Part shown: positions 14,959 to 17,598 of the stretch, one piece after another
How positions within the stretch are numbered: position 1 is the first letter of the stretch
How the letters are laid out: every line of letters starts with the position of its first letter
Assembly: GCA_943328885.2 (NCBI GenBank)
Contig: CALQBT020000009.1
Location: forward strand, 1 to 17,598
DNA length: 17,598 nt
Direction of reading: 5' to 3'
Source: Bordetella parapertussis
GTDB lineage: Bacteria > Pseudomonadota > Gammaproteobacteria > Burkholderiales > Burkholderiaceae_C
Translations under genes and position numbers: made by a program
The notes under the pieces: model-generated
Databases searched by the model: none
What the model was told of the DNA's origin: nothing
What the model saw: the letters and a program-made list of their open reading frames with translations, nothing else

Positions 14959-15292
14959 CGGGTTCTCGTGGTGGGTCAGCCCGCGGCGCTGGCTGCGTGG
15001 CCGCATGCTAATGCTTTACCGGGACAAGGCCCCGCCACCCTCCGGGTCGCTTTGCCCGGGCTTGCCAAGCCTGGTGGGGGCGTCGTGCCCTGCCCACGAA
15101 GATGCACAGCGCGTTTGTGCGGAGTGACAGCGCCGACGATCGGGTCAGAATGCGTGGAGGTGATCGCGGCGGCAGATGAAGATCTTTCGGCATGCCGGGT
15201 CTGTGCGTGCCCCTGTCATCCGACAGGCGCTGAACCGGCATTCGGTGCGGCGGCCCGATCGCCGACGCATGCCTGTCAAGGAGTTGTCTGCC
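14959..15292. other. Divergent intergenic region between the Bug and aldolase genes
   Basis: This 334-bp region has no credible gene. It contains a GC-rich segment (15035-15077) that can fold as a three-way junction: an outer stem CCACC/GGTGG (15035-15039 with 15073-15077), an inner stem CCGGG/CCCGG (15042-15046 with 15055-15059) and GCTT/AAGC (15060-15063 with 15067-15070). It also holds a sigma-70-like promoter for the aldolase. Open frames running through it have no start context or family similarity. Confidence 0.45.
15124..15151 (+). promoter_or_regulatory. Possible sigma-70 promoter for the class II aldolase
   Basis: GTGACA (15124-15129, -35-like) and CAGAAT (15146-15151, -10-like) are separated by 16 bp. 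Four or five of six positions match the consensus in each. The start codon is about 140 bp downstream, leaving a long leader. Assigned by pattern only. Confidence 0.25.
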
Positions 15293-15973
15293 ATGAGCCT
15301 GATCACGAGCCTGGACCTGTCCATTCGCAGCGAGATCGTGCAGGCTCTGCAGAGTCTGGCCGCGCTCGGCCTGAACAAGGGCAGCTCGGGCAATATCAGT
15401 GTGCGAGCCGATGTGGGCTTCTACATCTCGCCGACCGGCCTGGGCTATGCCGACATGACACCGCAGCAGATCGTCTTGCTGAACTGGGACGGTTCGTACC
15501 AAGGCGACATCTTGCCTTCGAGCGAATGGCGATTCCATCGCGACATCCTGGTCGAGCGACCGGAACTCAAGGCCGTGGTGCACACCCACGCCGCGCATGC
15601 CACCGCGGTCAGCGTGCTTGGGCACGACATTCCGGCGATCCACTACATGGTGGCCGCAGCCGGCGGCAACAACATCCGCTGCGCCCGGTACGAGACCTTT
15701 GGCAGCGCCGAGCTGGGCCAGTCCATCCTGCTGGCCTTGCGGGGCCGCGGGGCCTGCTTGATGGCCCACCACGGCATGATCGCAGCCGACACCAGCCTGG
15801 CGCGCGCGATGGCTTTGGCGGTGACGGTCGAGGAGATGGCGCAGCTCTACCTGCAGGTGCTGGCGATCGGCGAGCCCCAGGTGTTGCCAGACGACGAGAT
15901 GGCGCGCGTGCTGGAGAAGTTCAAGACCTATGGCCAGCAGCGCCGCGAAGGCAGGTTGCGCCAGGCTGTCTGA
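15293..15973 (+). CDS. Class II aldolase/adducin family protein (FucA-like)
   Basis: This 226-residue protein belongs to the class II aldolase/adducin N-terminal domain family. It has the phosphate-binding loop GLNKGSSGNISVR (26-38), the catalytic glutamate E78 in PSSEWRFH, and zinc ligands H97 and H99 in HTHAAH with a third in MAHHGM (H160). This matches L-fuculose-1-phosphate aldolase-type enzymes that cleave or form sugar-phosphate C-C bonds in a zinc-dependent way. Related paralogues act as decarboxylases or epimerases, so the substrate is not fixed. The ATG at 15293 has AAGGAG eight bases upstream. The frame is open upstream to 15176, but residues before the chosen start are Arg-rich and unlike the family. 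It stands alone between two minus-strand genes. Confidence 0.88.
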   Translation: MSLITSLDLSIRSEIVQALQSLAALGLNKGSSGNISVRADVGFYISPTGLGYADMTPQQIVLLNWDGSYQGDILPSSEWRFHRDILVERPELKAVVHTHAAHATAVSVLGHDIPAIHYMVAAAGGNNIRCARYETFGSAELGQSILLALRGRGACLMAHHGMIAADTSLARAMALAVTVEEMAQLYLQVLAIGEPQVLPDDEMARVLEKFKTYGQQRREGRLRQAV

Positions 15974-16064
15974 ACCTCCTGGCGCTGGGCGGGCTCGATG
16001 TGGCCCGCATCGACAGCGCAACGCTGATAGAACGCTTGGCCGCTGCAGCTGCGCCGCAGGGGTT

Positions 16065-16571
16065 TCAGCGGAGGTCTGGCCGGTTGGGGAGTTCGTCGGG
16101 GTTGGCGGCCCCGGCTGCGGCGGCGAAATGTTCGCGCAGCAGGCCATCGATCGCGGTGATGGCCTGGTTCAGACCTTCCTCGAACCGGCCGTCCCGAAAA
16201 GCCTGCTGCATCGGGTCGATCAGCGCCCGCCACTGGTCTGGCTTCACATGCCGGTTGATGCCGCGGTCGGCGACGATCTCGACCGCTCGTTCAGCCAGCA
16301 ACAGGTAGATCAGCACGCCGTTGTTGTGCTCGGTGTCCCACACCCGCAGCTCGCCGAACAGCGCGACCGCCCGGTCGCGTGCGTGCAGACCCTGCCACAG
16401 ACAGGCCAGCGGCAGGCCGGCCTCGACGCAGACCCGGATCTCGCCGCTGTGAGCTTGCTCGCTGCCGCTCACCCGGGTTTCGATGCGTGCCAGTGCGGCT
16501 GCGGGCAAGGCCCGGCGGACATCGGTCTCGTCGTGCCAGCGGTGTTTGAACAGGCGCGTGAAGCGGTTCAT
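16065..16571 (-). CDS. TPM domain protein, short form
   Basis: This 168-residue protein contains a single TPM (TPM_phosphatase-like) domain without a signal peptide. Typical features are ALARIETRVSGSEQAHSGEI near the N-terminus, then ARDRAVALFGELRVWDTEHN, then NNGVLIYLLLAERAVEIVAD and RGINRHVKPDQW. Members of this short type regularly follow a longer YgcG-like TPM protein in lemA operons. Its ATG overlaps the stop codon of the preceding gene (TGATG at 16569-16573), showing translational coupling. The biochemical function is not established; some TPM proteins have phosphatase activity and others assist membrane complexes. It is the last gene of the lemA operon visible here. Confidence 0.85.
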   Translation of the reverse strand: MNRFTRLFKHRWHDETDVRRALPAAALARIETRVSGSEQAHSGEIRVCVEAGLPLACLWQGLHARDRAVALFGELRVWDTEHNNGVLIYLLLAERAVEIVADRGINRHVKPDQWRALIDPMQQAFRDGRFEEGLNQAITAIDGLLREHFAAAAGAANPDELPNRPDLR

Positions 16572-17431
16572 CACCAGCGGCCTCCTGCGCCGCCGCCGCC
16601 GAAGTCGCCGCCGCCGCCAGATGAGAAGCCACCGCCAGAGGAGAAGCCGCCGCCGCCCCAGGTCACGGGCGGCCCGCCCCGGCCGAACCGGCCACCCGAT
16701 GACCCGATGCCCAGCAGGCCGACCACCAACAGCGCGACCACACCGGCCAAGCCGCCGAGGATCAGACTGGTGCTCAGCCAACCAGCGACCGTGCCGGCAG
16801 CCCCGGCGGTGGCCAGGGCGCCTAGCTTGCGCCCCACCAGCGCCGTGAGCAGGCGGCCCACGACCGGGACGCCGACAAAGAAAAAGAGCGCCAGGGCGTC
16901 CCAGTCAAAACCCCTGCTGTTGCGCGGATGGGGCGCGGGCAGGTCTTCGCCGCGCAGGCGGGCGACGAGGCCGTCGACGCCGGCGCTCAACCCCGCGGCA
17001 TAGTCGCCCCTCTTGAAGGCCGGTGTCATGGCCCGGTCGATGATGTTCTTGGCGGCCAGATCGGGCACGGCGCCTTCGAGCGCCTTGGCCGGCGCGATCC
17101 AGACCCGGCGATCGTCCTTGGCCAGCACGATCAACAGGCCGTCGCCGACCTGGCGGCGGCCGATCTTCCAGGCATCGCCCACGCGCTGGGCATAGCTGGC
17201 GATGTCCTCGGGCGCCGTGGTCCGCAGCGTCAGCACCACGATCTGCGGGCCGGCCTGAGCCTCGAAGTCAGCCAGCTTCTGCTCGAGCACGGACCGCTCC
17301 GCCGTGCTCAGCAAGCCGGCGCCATCGACCACCCGGCCGCTGAGCGCGGGTACCTTGACCAGTTCCTGCGCCGTCGCGGCGCTGAACCACAAGGCCAGCA
17401 ACGCGGGCAAGAGACGCCTGATCCAGATCAT
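16571..17431 (-). CDS. YgcG-like TPM domain membrane protein
   Basis: This 286-residue protein has a signal peptide at about 1-22 (MIWIRRLLPALLALWFSAAT) and then a TPM domain (about 28-150). Typical motifs are LSGRVVDGAGLLSTAE, LADFEAQAGPQIVVLTLRTT and GDGLLIVLAKDDRRVWIAPA. After it come two hydrophobic segments (about 178-200 and 212-245) and a glycine-rich tail with GGGFSSGGG repeats ending GGAGGRW. This is the standard layout of YgcG-type proteins: the TPM domain in the periplasm, a membrane anchor and a flexible Gly/Ser tail. It starts 16 bp after the lemA stop and overlaps the next TPM gene, so the three are one operon. A role at the envelope is inferred from the layout. Confidence 0.9.
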   Translation of the reverse strand: MIWIRRLLPALLALWFSAATAQELVKVPALSGRVVDGAGLLSTAERSVLEQKLADFEAQAGPQIVVLTLRTTAPEDIASYAQRVGDAWKIGRRQVGDGLLIVLAKDDRRVWIAPAKALEGAVPDLAAKNIIDRAMTPAFKRGDYAAGLSAGVDGLVARLRGEDLPAPHPRNSRGFDWDALALFFFVGVPVVGRLLTALVGRKLGALATAGAAGTVAGWLSTSLILGGLAGVVALLVVGLLGIGSSGGRFGRGGPPVTWGGGGFSSGGGFSSGGGGDFGGGGAGGRW

Positions 17432-17447
17432 GATCGACTGCCCCGCC

Positions 17448-17598
17448 TCACTTGCTGGCGGGCTTGTCGAAGCTCACGGCCGGCGGCGTGTTGATGGCAG
17501 ACTCATTGGCCACCGTGAAACTTGGTTTGGTCGCGTAACTAAAGACCATGGCCGTCAGGTTGCTCGGGAAGCTGCGCGTCAGCACGTTGTACTGCTGC
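17448..17598 (-). CDS. lemA: LemA family protein, C-terminal fragment
   Basis: Only the last 49 residues are in the window; the gene enters from the right edge. The fragment begins QQYNVLTRSFPSNLTAMVFS, continues YATKPSFTVANESAINTPPA and ends VSFDKPASK. The YN-x-x-x-x-x-FPSN segment is the hallmark of LemA proteins. These are membrane-anchored with a helical bundle outside or in the periplasm, and their molecular function is unsettled. It is followed 16 bp later by a YgcG-like TPM gene and then a second TPM gene, the usual lemA operon order in betaproteobacteria. Confidence 0.92.
   Translation of the reverse strand, partial: QQYNVLTRSFPSNLTAMVFSYATKPSFTVANESAINTPPAVSFDKPASK

Noticed and set aside
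14968..16308. Long plus-strand open frame of 446 codons
   Set aside because: It lies in a different frame over the aldolase gene, has Arg/Pro/His-rich content typical of GC-rich shadow frames, and has no family similarity.

Overview
The window is GC-rich DNA with tightly packed genes, almost certainly from a betaproteobacterium of the order Burkholderiales. Three features point there: a Bug/TctC-type periplasmic binding protein, a small PEP-CTERM protein behind a sigma-54-like promoter, and a bufferin-type RiPP locus. The genus cannot be set from the sequence; a PEP-CTERM-bearing Leptothrix/Rubrivivax/Ideonella-like relative is only a guess. I saw no rRNA, tRNA, CRISPR array or insertion sequence.

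Left part (1-6446). A short-chain dehydrogenase leaves the window at its left edge on the minus strand. The plus strand then carries a class I glutamine amidotransferase, a Gln-type thiol dioxygenase, a four-domain rhodanese that overlaps it, a two-module VOC/glyoxalase-like protein, an O-acetylhomoserine sulfhydrylase and a histidine phosphatase. Dioxygenase, rhodanese and sulfhydrylase together suggest a small thiol/sulfur-handling block. Candidate dyad operators lie upstream of the dehydrogenase and the sulfhydrylase.

Middle part (6504-13279). This holds an orphan family-5 ABC substrate-binding protein (minus) and an unnamed protein with two repeated SH3/KOW-like units (plus). A minus-strand run follows that reads, in transcription order, bufA, bufB with a bufC remnant, a serine beta-lactamase-like hydrolase, a PaaI-type thioesterase and an MFS exporter. 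The bufferin genes are damaged. bufA has a one-base frameshift just before its first core cysteine. bufC is reduced to about 55 residues and is fused in frame to bufB. The resulting ORF runs without a stop into the beta-lactamase-like gene, giving an 817-codon frame.

Right part (13281-17598). Divergent from bufA is a 124-residue secreted PEP-CTERM protein containing seven perfect GDKG repeats, with a -24/-12 promoter about 100 bp before its start. Next come a Bug/TctC binding protein (minus), a class II aldolase (plus) and, at the right edge on the minus strand, a lemA-TPM-TPM membrane-associated operon.

The parts that most deserve a second look are the decaying or mis-assembled bufferin locus and the neighbouring sigma-54-type PEP-CTERM gene.
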